Below the pieces are notes generated by a model. It was not told where the DNA came from. It saw nothing but the letters and a program-made list of their open reading frames with translations, and did not search any database. A stretch of DNA of 14,375 nucleotides. Origin: VFJZ01 sp038321545 (lineage in GTDB: Bacteria > Actinomycetota > Thermoleophilia > Gaiellales > F1-60-MAGs149). The position numbers were made by a program, and so were the translations under genes. Positions within the stretch are counted from its first letter, which is position 1. Each line of letters begins with the position of its first letter. Below, one piece after another: positions 6,075 to 13,274 of the stretch. Where the stretch lies: positions 1 through 14,375 of the forward strand of contig JBBQFB010000094.1 in NCBI GenBank assembly GCA_038321545.1, written 5' to 3'.

Positions 6075-9043
6075 TGGTCGTGCTGGTCCTCGCCGTCGCG
6101 CGCCTGCGGCGGCGACCCGGCCGCGGGCTGCTGACGGCGCTCGGCGTCGCGCTGGCCGCCGCTGCGCTGGTTGCGACGCTCGCGATCCGCACCCTGGCGG
6201 GCGACCTGGCGCTGCGGCAGGCGATCTCGGATCTGCCTCCCGGCGACCGCTCGGCAACGGTCACCCGGTCGCAGAGCACGGAGGACCTGCCGGCGCTCGA
6301 CCGCACCGCGCGCGCCGCGCTGGCCCAGCTCCATACCGGCCCGACGCGCGCCCAGATCATGCTCCGCGTGCTGTCCGACGGGAAGGGCGGCGTGTTCCGG
6401 CTGGCGGCCGCCCAGGACGCGGCCACCGCCGTCCGTCTGATCTCGGGACGGCTGCCGAAGCCGTGCGCCGGTGGCACCTGCGAGGTGCTGCTGATCGGAG
6501 CGCAGCAGCCGGACCTCGATCCCCAGCTCGGCATCTCGATCGTCGGGCGGGCCGTGCTGACCGACCCGGTCGTGCTGGCCGGCACGTTCGATCCAGGGCC
6601 CGAGACGCCCGTGCTCCTGACGTCGGATCTCGAGGGGCTCGACCACCACGAGCCGGTGATCCTGATCCAGCGCAGCTACGGCTGGGTCGCCGGCCTCGAT
6701 CCGCAGGCGCTGCGGATCGCCGGTCTCGGCACGCTGCTCCGCGCCACGGCCGTTGCCGCGGACGACGCGGAGCGGGCGGGGATGGCGCTGACGGCGCCGG
6801 ACGACGCGCTCGTCGGCGCCTCGGCTCGGGCGCGGGCCTCGTCGCGCCGCCTGCTGCTGGTCGGCGGGCAGCTGGTGGCCGTGCTGGCGGCATTCGTGGC
6901 GCTGGCGGCGCTGGGGCTGCGCGATGATCACCGGGAGGCCCGCACCCTGCTCGCGCGCCGCGGTGCCTCGCGTGCGCAGTCGCTGGGGTTCACGGCCGCC
7001 GAGGCAGGATGGCCGGTGCTCGCCGGGCTCGTGCCGGGCGTTGCCGGTGGCCTCGCCGCGGCGTACGCGGTGGCGAGCCACGAAGGCGTCGACGGCGGGC
7101 AGCTGGTCCGCGACGCTCTCGGCGGCGATGCGCTGCTGGCTTTGATCGTGCTCATCGTCGCGCTGTGGCTGCTGCTCGCGGGCATCCTCCGGACGTCCGA
7201 GGGGCCGCTCCGCAAGGGCATCCGGGCGACCGACATCGCGGCGGTGGTGCTGGCCGCCGTTGCGCTGCTGGCCGCGTCGCGCGGCAGTGCGACGGCCGCG
7301 CGGCTCGGCGACCAGGACGATCCGCTGCTCGCGCTGCTGCCGGCCCTCGTCGCCGGCGCGGGCGGGCTGGCGGCGATGCGTCTCGTCGCCCCGGCGCTGG
7401 CCGGCCTGCAGCGGATCGCACCCTCGCGGGCCGCCCTGGCCCGGGTCGGCATCGCCGACGCGCTCCGGCGCCCGGCCCGGCCGCTGGCTACGGTGGCGTT
7501 CCTGGTCGCGGCGTGCGCGCTGGCCATCTTCGCGACCGCCTACCGGTCGACGCTGCGCGCCGGTGCGGCCGACCAGGCGGCGTTCGTGGTGCCGCTCGAC
7601 GCGCGCCTGACGACGGGCCCGAGCCTGGCGTTGCCGCTCGATGTCGCCTCGCTCGAGCAGTACCGCGCGCTCGCAGCCGGAGGCATCGCGACGATGGTCG
7701 TGCGACGGTCGGCGGTCGTCCGCACGGCGGGCACGGCGCCCGACCCGGTGCAGCTCGTCGGCCTCGATCCGGCCACCCTGCCGCAGATCGCGCGGTTCCG
7801 CAGCGACGCGTCGCCGGCCACGCTGCAGCGGCTGCTCGGCGACGACCGGTTCCCCGTCGCGGGCACCGAGCTGCCCGCCGACATCACGTCGTTGCGGCTC
7901 GACGCGACCGGCACCGAGACGCTCGATGTCTCCGCCATCCTGGCTCGCCCCGACGGCGTCCAACGGGCGTTCAAGGTGCCCGGGCCGGTCCCGGCCGACT
8001 TCCGCGGCGGCCGGTTCGTCGGCCTGCTGATCCGCGAGACGCAGAGCGGCATCTCGGCGATCCTGCACCACATCGGCGAGGGCGCCACCGAGGTCGAGAA
8101 GCGCCAGGTCGCGATCGGTCTGCGCGCCGTGGTCGCCGAGCCGGGCGGCCCGCTGCCGCTCGACCTGCAGGGCTGGGTCGCGCAGGACGCCACGATCGAT
8201 CTGATCGGCGGGCGGCTCGACATCAAGAGCGGCCTGGACGGTGGCTCGGCGATCGTCCGCGCAGCGCAGCCGATCGACGGGCGCACGCTGCCCGTGATCG
8301 TCGATCCCATCACCGCGGCCGCCGCCCGTGGCGGTGGCATCGACATCGACGTGGCGGGTGAGACGAGCCTGCGCGGCCGGATCGTCGGGACGCTCGACCG
8401 CTTTCCGACCGCCGGAACACGCTTCGTCGTCACCGGCGGTACCGCGCTGCAGCGGTCGCTGGACAACGACCAGCCTGGATCGGGCACGCCGGGCGAGGTC
8501 TGGCTCGGCGGCGGCGGTCGCGTCGACGCGGCCGTTCGCGCCGCGCCGTTCAACCGCCTCGTCCTGCGCGTGCGCGCCGACGAGGAGGCACGGCTGGTCG
8601 CCGATCCGCTGGCCCGCGGCGCCGCGGCACTGCTGCTGCTCGCCGCGCTGGCCGCCGCCGCCGTGGCCGTCGTGGCTGTCGCGCTCGTGGTGCGCAGCGA
8701 CCTGCAGAGCGGCGCCGACGACCTGCTCACGCTGGAGGCCGACGGTGCGACGCCCGGCGCGCTGCGACGGCTGCTGGCGGTCCGGACGGGCGCCCTGGTG
8801 CTGCTGGCAATCGTCCCCGGCGTGGTTTGCGGCGTCATCCTGACGCAGGCCGTCACGCGCCTCGTGGCCGTCACGGCCACGGGCGCCGCACCCGTGCCGC
8901 CGCTGGCTGCGGCAGGCTCCGCCGCGGCCATCGCCGGCGTCGTGCTCGCGATCACAGCGGCCGCGCTGGTGGCCGTCGGCATCGCGGCGCAGCTCGCCCT
9001 CCGGCAACCTTTGCCGCCCCGGCCCGCCGGAGCCGGATCGTGA
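6071..9043 (+). CDS. FtsX-type ABC transporter permease (MacB/LolC-like superfamily)
   Basis: This large membrane protein of about 990 residues has the architecture of duplicated FtsX permeases. TM1 (about 19-40, LLTALGVALAAAALVATLAI) is followed by extracytoplasmic domain 1 (about 41-258). Six hydrophobic segments follow at about 259-283, 313-336, 353-374, 388-403, 419-443 and 470-491, then a second large extracytoplasmic domain (about 492-850). Three final segments lie at about 851-874, 907-928 and 946-974. The cytoplasmic loop motif REARTLLARRGASRAQSLG (after TM2) is the coupling-helix type seen in this family, and DDLLTLEADGATPGALRRLLAVR (after TM8) is its counterpart. Domain 1 has a close cysteine pair, C132 and C137, that could form a disulfide. 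Such permeases work with LolD/MacB-like ATPases in mechanotransmission or export. ATG 6071 is chosen because it overlaps the regulator stop (ATGA); a longer frame upstream is inside the zinc-finger gene. The substrate is unknown. Confidence 0.85.
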   Translation: MMVVLVLAVARLRRRPGRGLLTALGVALAAAALVATLAIRTLAGDLALRQAISDLPPGDRSATVTRSQSTEDLPALDRTARAALAQLHTGPTRAQIMLRVLSDGKGGVFRLAAAQDAATAVRLISGRLPKPCAGGTCEVLLIGAQQPDLDPQLGISIVGRAVLTDPVVLAGTFDPGPETPVLLTSDLEGLDHHEPVILIQRSYGWVAGLDPQALRIAGLGTLLRATAVAADDAERAGMALTAPDDALVGASARARASSRRLLLVGGQLVAVLAAFVALAALGLRDDHREARTLLARRGASRAQSLGFTAAEAGWPVLAGLVPGVAGGLAAAYAVASHEGVDGGQLVRDALGGDALLALIVLIVALWLLLAGILRTSEGPLRKGIRATDIAAVVLAAVALLAASRGSATAARLGDQDDPLLALLPALVAGAGGLAAMRLVAPALAGLQRIAPSRAALARVGIADALRRPARPLATVAFLVAACALAIFATAYRSTLRAGAADQAAFVVPLDARLTTGPSLALPLDVASLEQYRALAAGGIATMVVRRSAVVRTAGTAPDPVQLVGLDPATLPQIARFRSDASPATLQRLLGDDRFPVAGTELPADITSLRLDATGTETLDVSAILARPDGVQRAFKVPGPVPADFRGGRFVGLLIRETQSGISAILHHIGEGATEVEKRQVAIGLRAVVAEPGGPLPLDLQGWVAQDATIDLIGGRLDIKSGLDGGSAIVRAAQPIDGRTLPVIVDPITAAAARGGGIDIDVAGETSLRGRIVGTLDRFPTAGTRFVVTGGTALQRSLDNDQPGSGTPGEVWLGGGGRVDAAVRAAPFNRLVLRVRADEEARLVADPLARGAAALLLLAALAAAAVAVVAVALVVRSDLQSGADDLLTLEADGATPGALRRLLAVRTGALVLLAIVPGVVCGVILTQAVTRLVAVTATGAAPVPPLAAAGSAAAIAGVVLAITAAALVAVGIAAQLALRQPLPPRPAGAGS

Positions 9044-10515
9044 TCTCCGTCAGCGACCTGTTCTGCGTCTACCGCGGGCGCGAGCACGACGTCGCCGCCC
9101 TGCGCGGCCTGTCGCTCGACGTGGCGGCCGGCGAGCGCGTGCTCGTGCAGGGGCCGAGCGGCGCGGGCAAGACGACGCTGTTGCGCGTGCTGGCGGGGGA
9201 TCAGCGGCCCAGTGCGGGGCGCGCAGCGGTGGCCGGCCACGAGCTCGGCCAGCTGCGCGGCGCGCAGCTGGCGGCCTACCGGCGGGCGACGCTCGGTCTC
9301 GTCGTGCAGCGCGCGCTGGCAGGCGTTCCCTCCGAGATCGACTGCGTCTCGGCCGTCGCCCTGGGCCTTCGCCTTCGTGGCGTGACGTCGTTCGAGGCGC
9401 GCCGCCGAGCCCGGACGCTGCTGGACGAGGTCGGGCTGGCCGACGTCGCCGGCCGGCTGCCGCTGACCCTCTCCGGCGGAGAGCTGCAGCGGGTCGCGAT
9501 CTGCGCCGCCGTGGCCCACGAGCCGCCGGTGATCCTGGCCGACGAGCCGACCGGCGAGCTCGATCGCGCGTCGGCCGACATCGTCTACGACCTGCTCGTC
9601 TCGCTCGCGACCCGCACGGGCGCGACGCTGCTGGTTGTCTCGCACGACCCCGGCGCGGCGCGGATCGCCGACCGCGTCGTGCACGTGCGCGATGGGCGCG
9701 TGTCGGAGGAGGGGGGAGCGCTGGTGATCGACGACCGCGGCTGGCTCCGGCTCCCCGGCGAGCTGCGCGGTCGTCTCGGGCTGACGGCGAACGCCACCGA
9801 CGAGGACGGTGCCGTCGTGCTCCGTCCCGCCGGCGAGGTACCGGCGCCGGTCGTTGCCGCGGTGCTGGCCGCTGCGAGCGATGCGGCACCCGGCCCGGTC
9901 GTCGCCACGCTCGCCGCCGTCAGCCACGAGCACGTGCCGAGCGTGGTCACGCTCGATCTCGCAGGCGGCGCGCTGACGGTGCTGTACGGCCGTTCGGGAT
10001 CGGGTAAGACGACGCTCCTGCGGACGCTTGCGGGCCTCGAGGTGCCTGCGGCGGGCGTCGTCACCGTCGCCGGCCGGCCCGTGATCGGCGACCGCACGGC
10101 GCGGGCCGTGCAGCGCCGCTCGACGGTCGCCTTCGCGATGCAGGGCGGCGGGCTCGCGGAGGCGCTCGACGCCGAGGCGAACGTCGCTCTCGGACGCAGC
10201 CTGCGCGGTCTCGCACCGGCACCGGAGCGCGCCGCCGAGCTGTTCGCCGCGCTGCACCTGCAGCCCGTGCTGGGCCGTCCGGTGCGCGACCTGTCGGGCG
10301 GTGAGCGCCAACGGGTGGCGATCGCCCGCGCGCTCGGCGCCGACGTGCCGCTGGTGCTGCTCGACGAGCCGACCAGCCAGCTGGACGAGGCGAACGCCGA
10401 GCGCGTCGCGGCCCTGCTGCGCGCCGAGGCCCGATCCGGCACGGCGATCGTCTGCGCGACGCACGACCCGGTGCTCATCGACGCCGCCGAGCGAGTGGTC
10501 GAGATCGCGAGGTAG
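9040..10515 (+). CDS. Tandem ABC ATPase: two nucleotide-binding domains in one chain
   Basis: This 491-residue protein contains two complete ABC ATPase domains of the LolD/MacB class, the energising partner of the adjacent FtsX-type permease. NBD1 has Walker A GPSGAGKTT (38-46), Q-loop Q90, signature LSGGELQ (144-150), Walker B ILADEP with E169, and H-loop H202. NBD2 has GRSGSGKTT (317-325), Q-loop Q368, signature LSGGERQ (418-424), Walker B VLLDEP with E443, and H-loop H475. LolD-class ATPases are normally single-domain homodimers, so this fusion fixes a heterodimer. NBD1 has an aromatic A-loop candidate (Y11); NBD2 has none where one is expected, about 20-25 residues before its Walker A. 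Residues about 228-264 between the domains (DDRGWLRLPGELRGRLGL...DGAVVLRP) resemble an AbrB/SpoVT swapped hairpin. GTG at 9040 overlaps the permease stop as GTGA and places the first strand correctly; the longer upstream frame is a shadow. Confidence 0.9.
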   Translation: MISVSDLFCVYRGREHDVAALRGLSLDVAAGERVLVQGPSGAGKTTLLRVLAGDQRPSAGRAAVAGHELGQLRGAQLAAYRRATLGLVVQRALAGVPSEIDCVSAVALGLRLRGVTSFEARRRARTLLDEVGLADVAGRLPLTLSGGELQRVAICAAVAHEPPVILADEPTGELDRASADIVYDLLVSLATRTGATLLVVSHDPGAARIADRVVHVRDGRVSEEGGALVIDDRGWLRLPGELRGRLGLTANATDEDGAVVLRPAGEVPAPVVAAVLAAASDAAPGPVVATLAAVSHEHVPSVVTLDLAGGALTVLYGRSGSGKTTLLRTLAGLEVPAAGVVTVAGRPVIGDRTARAVQRRSTVAFAMQGGGLAEALDAEANVALGRSLRGLAPAPERAAELFAALHLQPVLGRPVRDLSGGERQRVAIARALGADVPLVLLDEPTSQLDEANAERVAALLRAEARSGTAIVCATHDPVLIDAAERVVEIAR

Positions 10516-10519
10516 CCGA

Positions 10520-10551
10520 TGGGGCGCCCGGGCCCGAGCCCGAACGCCCCA
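10520..10551. terminator. Composite GC hairpin between convergent operons (bidirectional terminator)
   Basis: The 45 bp between the ATPase stop and the livF stop fold into a strong stem. TGGGGCG (10520-10526) pairs with CGCCCCA (10545-10551). Inside it CGGGC (10529-10533) pairs with GCCCG (10538-10542) around a CCGA loop, leaving a small 2x2 internal loop. It is nearly symmetrical, so it would form in transcripts from either side. There is no T-tract, which is common for terminators in GC-rich actinomycetes but weakens a classical Rho-independent reading. Confidence 0.6.
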
Positions 10552-10560
10552 CCGTCAGGT

Positions 10561-11298
10561 CTAACCGCCCAGGTAGGCCTTGCGGACATCGTCCGACTGC
10601 GCGAGGTCGGAGGCCTTGCCGGTCTGCTTGATGATGCCCGACTCGAGCACGTAGGCTCGGTCGGCGACGTCGAGCGCCGCGAGGGCGTTCTGCTCGACGA
10701 GCAGGATCGTCATGCCCTGCTCGCGGATCTGGCGGATGGTGTCGAAGATCAGCTCGACCAGCAGCGGGGCGAGACCCATCGAGGGCTCGTCCAGCATCAG
10801 CAGGCGGGGCCGGCCCATCAGGGCCCGTGCCACCGCCAGCATCTGCTGCTCGCCGCCGGAGAGCGTGCCCGCCTTCTGGTGCACGCGCTCCTTGAGCCGC
10901 GGGAACAGGTCGTAGACCTTGTCCCGGTCCTCGAGGATGCCGTCCTTGTCGTTGCGCAGGAAGGCGCCCAGATCGAGGTTCTCGTCGACGGTCATGCGGC
11001 CGAAGATGCGACGGCCCTCCGGCGACTGCGAGATGCCGAGCGCCGTCACCTGGTGGCCGGGCATGCCGCTGATCTTGCGGCCCTCGAACGTGATCGCACC
11101 GCGCCGCGGCGACACCAGGCCGGAGATGGCCCGCATCGTCGTCGACTTGCCGGCCCCGTTGGAGCCGATCAGCGTGACGATCTCGCCCTTCTGCACCTCG
11201 AGCGAGATGCCCTTCACGGCTGCGATGTTGCCGTAGTAGACGTGGATGTTCTCCACGGACAGCATCGGGACGCGGGTGTCGCCGCCGTTGGTGCTCAT
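10561..11298 (-). CDS. livF: Branched-chain amino acid type ABC transporter ATPase LivF
   Basis: This 245-residue ATPase is one of the two cytoplasmic motors of a LivHMGF importer (HAAT family). It has Walker A GSNGAGKST (45-53), signature LSGGEQQ (146-152) and Walker B LLMLDEP with E171. LLVEQNALAALDVADRAYVLESG (199-221) is diagnostic of LivF, including Gln in place of the usual H-loop His. The Q-loop region SQSPEGRRIF with MTVDENL is also typical. It is the last gene of the operon. Its ATG overlaps the livG stop (ATGA on the minus strand) with a GGAG ribosome-binding sequence about ten bases upstream. A second in-frame Met at residue 12 (MLSVENI) is where many homologues begin, so the first eleven residues could be leader. 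It converges on the tandem ATPase gene across a strong hairpin. Confidence 0.95.
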   Translation of the reverse strand: MSTNGGDTRVPMLSVENIHVYYGNIAAVKGISLEVQKGEIVTLIGSNGAGKSTTMRAISGLVSPRRGAITFEGRKISGMPGHQVTALGISQSPEGRRIFGRMTVDENLDLGAFLRNDKDGILEDRDKVYDLFPRLKERVHQKAGTLSGGEQQMLAVARALMGRPRLLMLDEPSMGLAPLLVELIFDTIRQIREQGMTILLVEQNALAALDVADRAYVLESGIIKQTGKASDLAQSDDVRKAYLGG

Positions 11299-12083
11299 GA
11301 GGACGCTCCGTGGGTCGCGGCCTTGCCGAGGTACGCCTCGACAACGCGCTCGTTCGTCCGGATCTCGTCGCCCGTGCCCTCGGCGATCTTCGAGCCGTAC
11401 TCGAGCACCGTGATGCGCTCGGAGACGCCCATGACGACCTTCATGTCGTGCTCGATCAGGAGCACGGTGAGGTTCTTCTCGTCGCGGACGCGGCGGACGA
11501 ACGCGATGAAGTCGTCGGACTCCTGCGGGTTCATGCCGGCCGTGGGCTCGTCGAGCAGGAGCAGTTTCGGACGCAGTGCGAGCGCGCGCGCCACCTCGAG
11601 CCGGCGCTGGTCGCCGTAGGAGAGGTTCTTCGCGAACTCGTCGGCGTCGCCCCGGACGCCGCAGAACTCGATCAGCCCGCGCGCCGTCTCACGCGCCTCG
11701 GCCTCCTCGCGCCGCTGGCCGGGCGTCCCGATGATGGTCTGCCAGAGGCCGCCCTTGAGGTGCGGGTGCATGGCGACCATCACGTTCTCCGCAGCGGTCA
11801 TCGTGCCGAAGAGGCGGATGTTCTGGAACGTCCGGGCCAGGCCGAGCGACGCGATCTGGTGCGGAGCGCGGCCGGCGACGGCCTTCCCGTCGAACATCAC
11901 CGTGCCGGACGTCGGCTTGTAGAGCCCGGTGAGCACGTTGAAGAACGTCGTCTTGCCGGCCCCGTTGGGGCCGATCAGGGCGACGATCGATCCGACCGGG
12001 ATCGTGAAGTCGACGTCGTTGACGGCCACCAGTCCGCCGAACTCGACGCGGACCTGGCTGGCATCGAGCAGCAGGTCGGTCAT
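11295..12083 (-). CDS. livG: Branched-chain amino acid type ABC transporter ATPase LivG
   Basis: This 262-residue ATPase pairs with LivF to power the importer. It has Walker A GPNGAGKTT (38-46), the Q-loop ARTFQNIRLF, signature LSYGDQR (154-160), Walker B LLLLDEP with E179, and H-loop H212 in LLIEHDMKVVMGVSERITVL. The insertion containing HPHLKGGLWQTII between the Q-loop and signature is characteristic of LivG. The open frame on this strand continues far upstream inside livM, but the protein starts at the ATG ending at 12083. There MTDLLLDASQVRVEFGG matches family N-termini and a strong GAGGAGG ribosome binding site (12091-12097) sits at the right distance. It overlaps the livM stop and the livF start by four bases each, so the three genes are translationally coupled. 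Confidence 0.95.
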   Translation of the reverse strand: MTDLLLDASQVRVEFGGLVAVNDVDFTIPVGSIVALIGPNGAGKTTFFNVLTGLYKPTSGTVMFDGKAVAGRAPHQIASLGLARTFQNIRLFGTMTAAENVMVAMHPHLKGGLWQTIIGTPGQRREEAEARETARGLIEFCGVRGDADEFAKNLSYGDQRRLEVARALALRPKLLLLDEPTAGMNPQESDDFIAFVRRVRDEKNLTVLLIEHDMKVVMGVSERITVLEYGSKIAEGTGDEIRTNERVVEAYLGKAATHGASS

Positions 12084-13273
12084 GTCGCCGCCTCCTCGGT
12101 GGTGCCGATCTTCTCGAGCTGTTCGTCGAGCTCGCGGGACTGCTTCTGCCGGGCGGCCGGCAGGATGCCGTCGCGCCGGAAGAGCATCATCAGCACGAGC
12201 ACGAAGCCGAAGATCAGGAACTGGTAGTGCGGCATCTCGATCGTCGTGCCGAACGTGTTGTTGACGGCGTTGCCGATCTCCTTCATGCCGGTGTAGTTGA
12301 CCCAGGTCAGGATCACCGCGCCGAGGATGCAGCCGTACACGTTCGCCATGCCGCCGAGGATCACCATGCACAGCACGATCACGGAGAACTGGAAGTTGAA
12401 CGTGTCCACGTTCACACCGCCGAGCGACACGCAGTAGAACGCACCGCCGATCCCGCCGGCCGCGGCACCGACCGCGTACGCCCAGAGCTTCGTCCGCATC
12501 AGCGGCACGCCCATCAGGCTGGCGGCCAGCTCGTCCTCGCGGATCGCGAGCCACGCCCGTCCCAGCTTGCCGTCGCGCAGGCGGATCGAGACGAGCACGA
12601 ACAGCAGGCAGAGGGCGAAGATCACGTAGTAGCGCGTCGTGTAGTCGAAGACGTTGATCTTGTCGGCCACGGCACCCGTCCACGACAACCACCGCATGTC
12701 GAGGGCGTTCACCGGGGCGATGCCCTTGGTGCCGTTCGACAGGTTGAAGCCCTTGATCGACTCGCCGTTGCGGAAGGCCTGCGGCAAGATCTCGCCGAAG
12801 CCGAGCGTGACGAGTGCGAGGTAGTCGGACTTCAGGCGCAGCGTGGGGGCGCCGATGATCACGCCCGCGATCGCCGCCACGAGGGCTGCGACCGGGAGCA
12901 CCAGCCAGAACGAGATGTTGATGCCCGGCGAGGCCGGCAACGCGGCCGACCAGATGTGGATGCCGGGATCGATCTGATAGAAGAAGTCGGACATCAACCA
13001 GGCGGCGGTGTACGCGCCGAACAGGAAGAACGCCACGTAGCCGAGGTCGAGCAGACCGGCATAGCCGACGACGATGTTCAGGCCGAGCGTGAACATCACG
13101 AAGATGGCGCACAGCACCATCGTCGTCAGCGGCAGCCAGCGGTCCTGGAACGTCGAGACGTTGGTGACGATCGTCGGCACCAACAGGCCGATGATCAGGA
13201 ACACGGCCGGCTGCAGGTAGCCGCCGAACTTGCGGCGCGGTGCCTTGGCCGGATCGAGGTTCACGGCAGCCAT
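12080..13273 (-). CDS. livM: Branched-chain amino acid type ABC transporter permease LivM
   Basis: This 397-residue integral membrane protein is one half of the importer's channel. After a short basic N-terminus there are multiple hydrophobic segments (starting about residues 21-39 and 49-70). The family motif GLLDLGYVAFFLFGAYTAAW (73-92) corresponds to LivM's conserved small-residue gating region. The cytoplasmic loop GRAWLAIREDELAASLMGV (239-257) is the EAA-like motif that docks the ATPases, and ILGGMANVYGCILGAV follows in the last third. The charged C-terminal tail (RQKQSRELDEQLEKIGTTEE) is cytoplasmic. The ATG is one base from the livH stop, with GGAGAAGG (13280-13287) as ribosome binding site; the stop overlaps livG as ATGA. 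At 397 residues it is near normal LivM length. Confidence 0.94.
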   Translation of the reverse strand: MAAVNLDPAKAPRRKFGGYLQPAVFLIIGLLVPTIVTNVSTFQDRWLPLTTMVLCAIFVMFTLGLNIVVGYAGLLDLGYVAFFLFGAYTAAWLMSDFFYQIDPGIHIWSAALPASPGINISFWLVLPVAALVAAIAGVIIGAPTLRLKSDYLALVTLGFGEILPQAFRNGESIKGFNLSNGTKGIAPVNALDMRWLSWTGAVADKINVFDYTTRYYVIFALCLLFVLVSIRLRDGKLGRAWLAIREDELAASLMGVPLMRTKLWAYAVGAAAGGIGGAFYCVSLGGVNVDTFNFQFSVIVLCMVILGGMANVYGCILGAVILTWVNYTGMKEIGNAVNNTFGTTIEMPHYQFLIFGFVLVLMMLFRRDGILPAARQKQSRELDEQLEKIGTTEEAAT

Positions 13274-13274
13274 G

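Noticed and set aside
5969..9007. Very long open frames on the minus strand opposite the permease (over 1000 codons) and opposite the MFS gene
   Set aside because: They are rich in Arg/Gln/Asp/His with no domain pattern or hydrophobic core and mirror the real genes; antisense frames stay open by chance in sequence this GC-rich.
8827..9039. Longer N-terminus for the tandem ATPase
   Set aside because: It is a His/Arg-rich shadow of the permease's last membrane segments; GTG 9040 starts right at the first strand of the ATPase fold.
12084..13112. Extension of the livG frame upstream, which would give a 605-residue fused protein
   Set aside because: The upstream half is an Arg-rich shadow of livM in another frame; livG has a good ATG with GAGGAGG upstream and a four-base overlap with livM.
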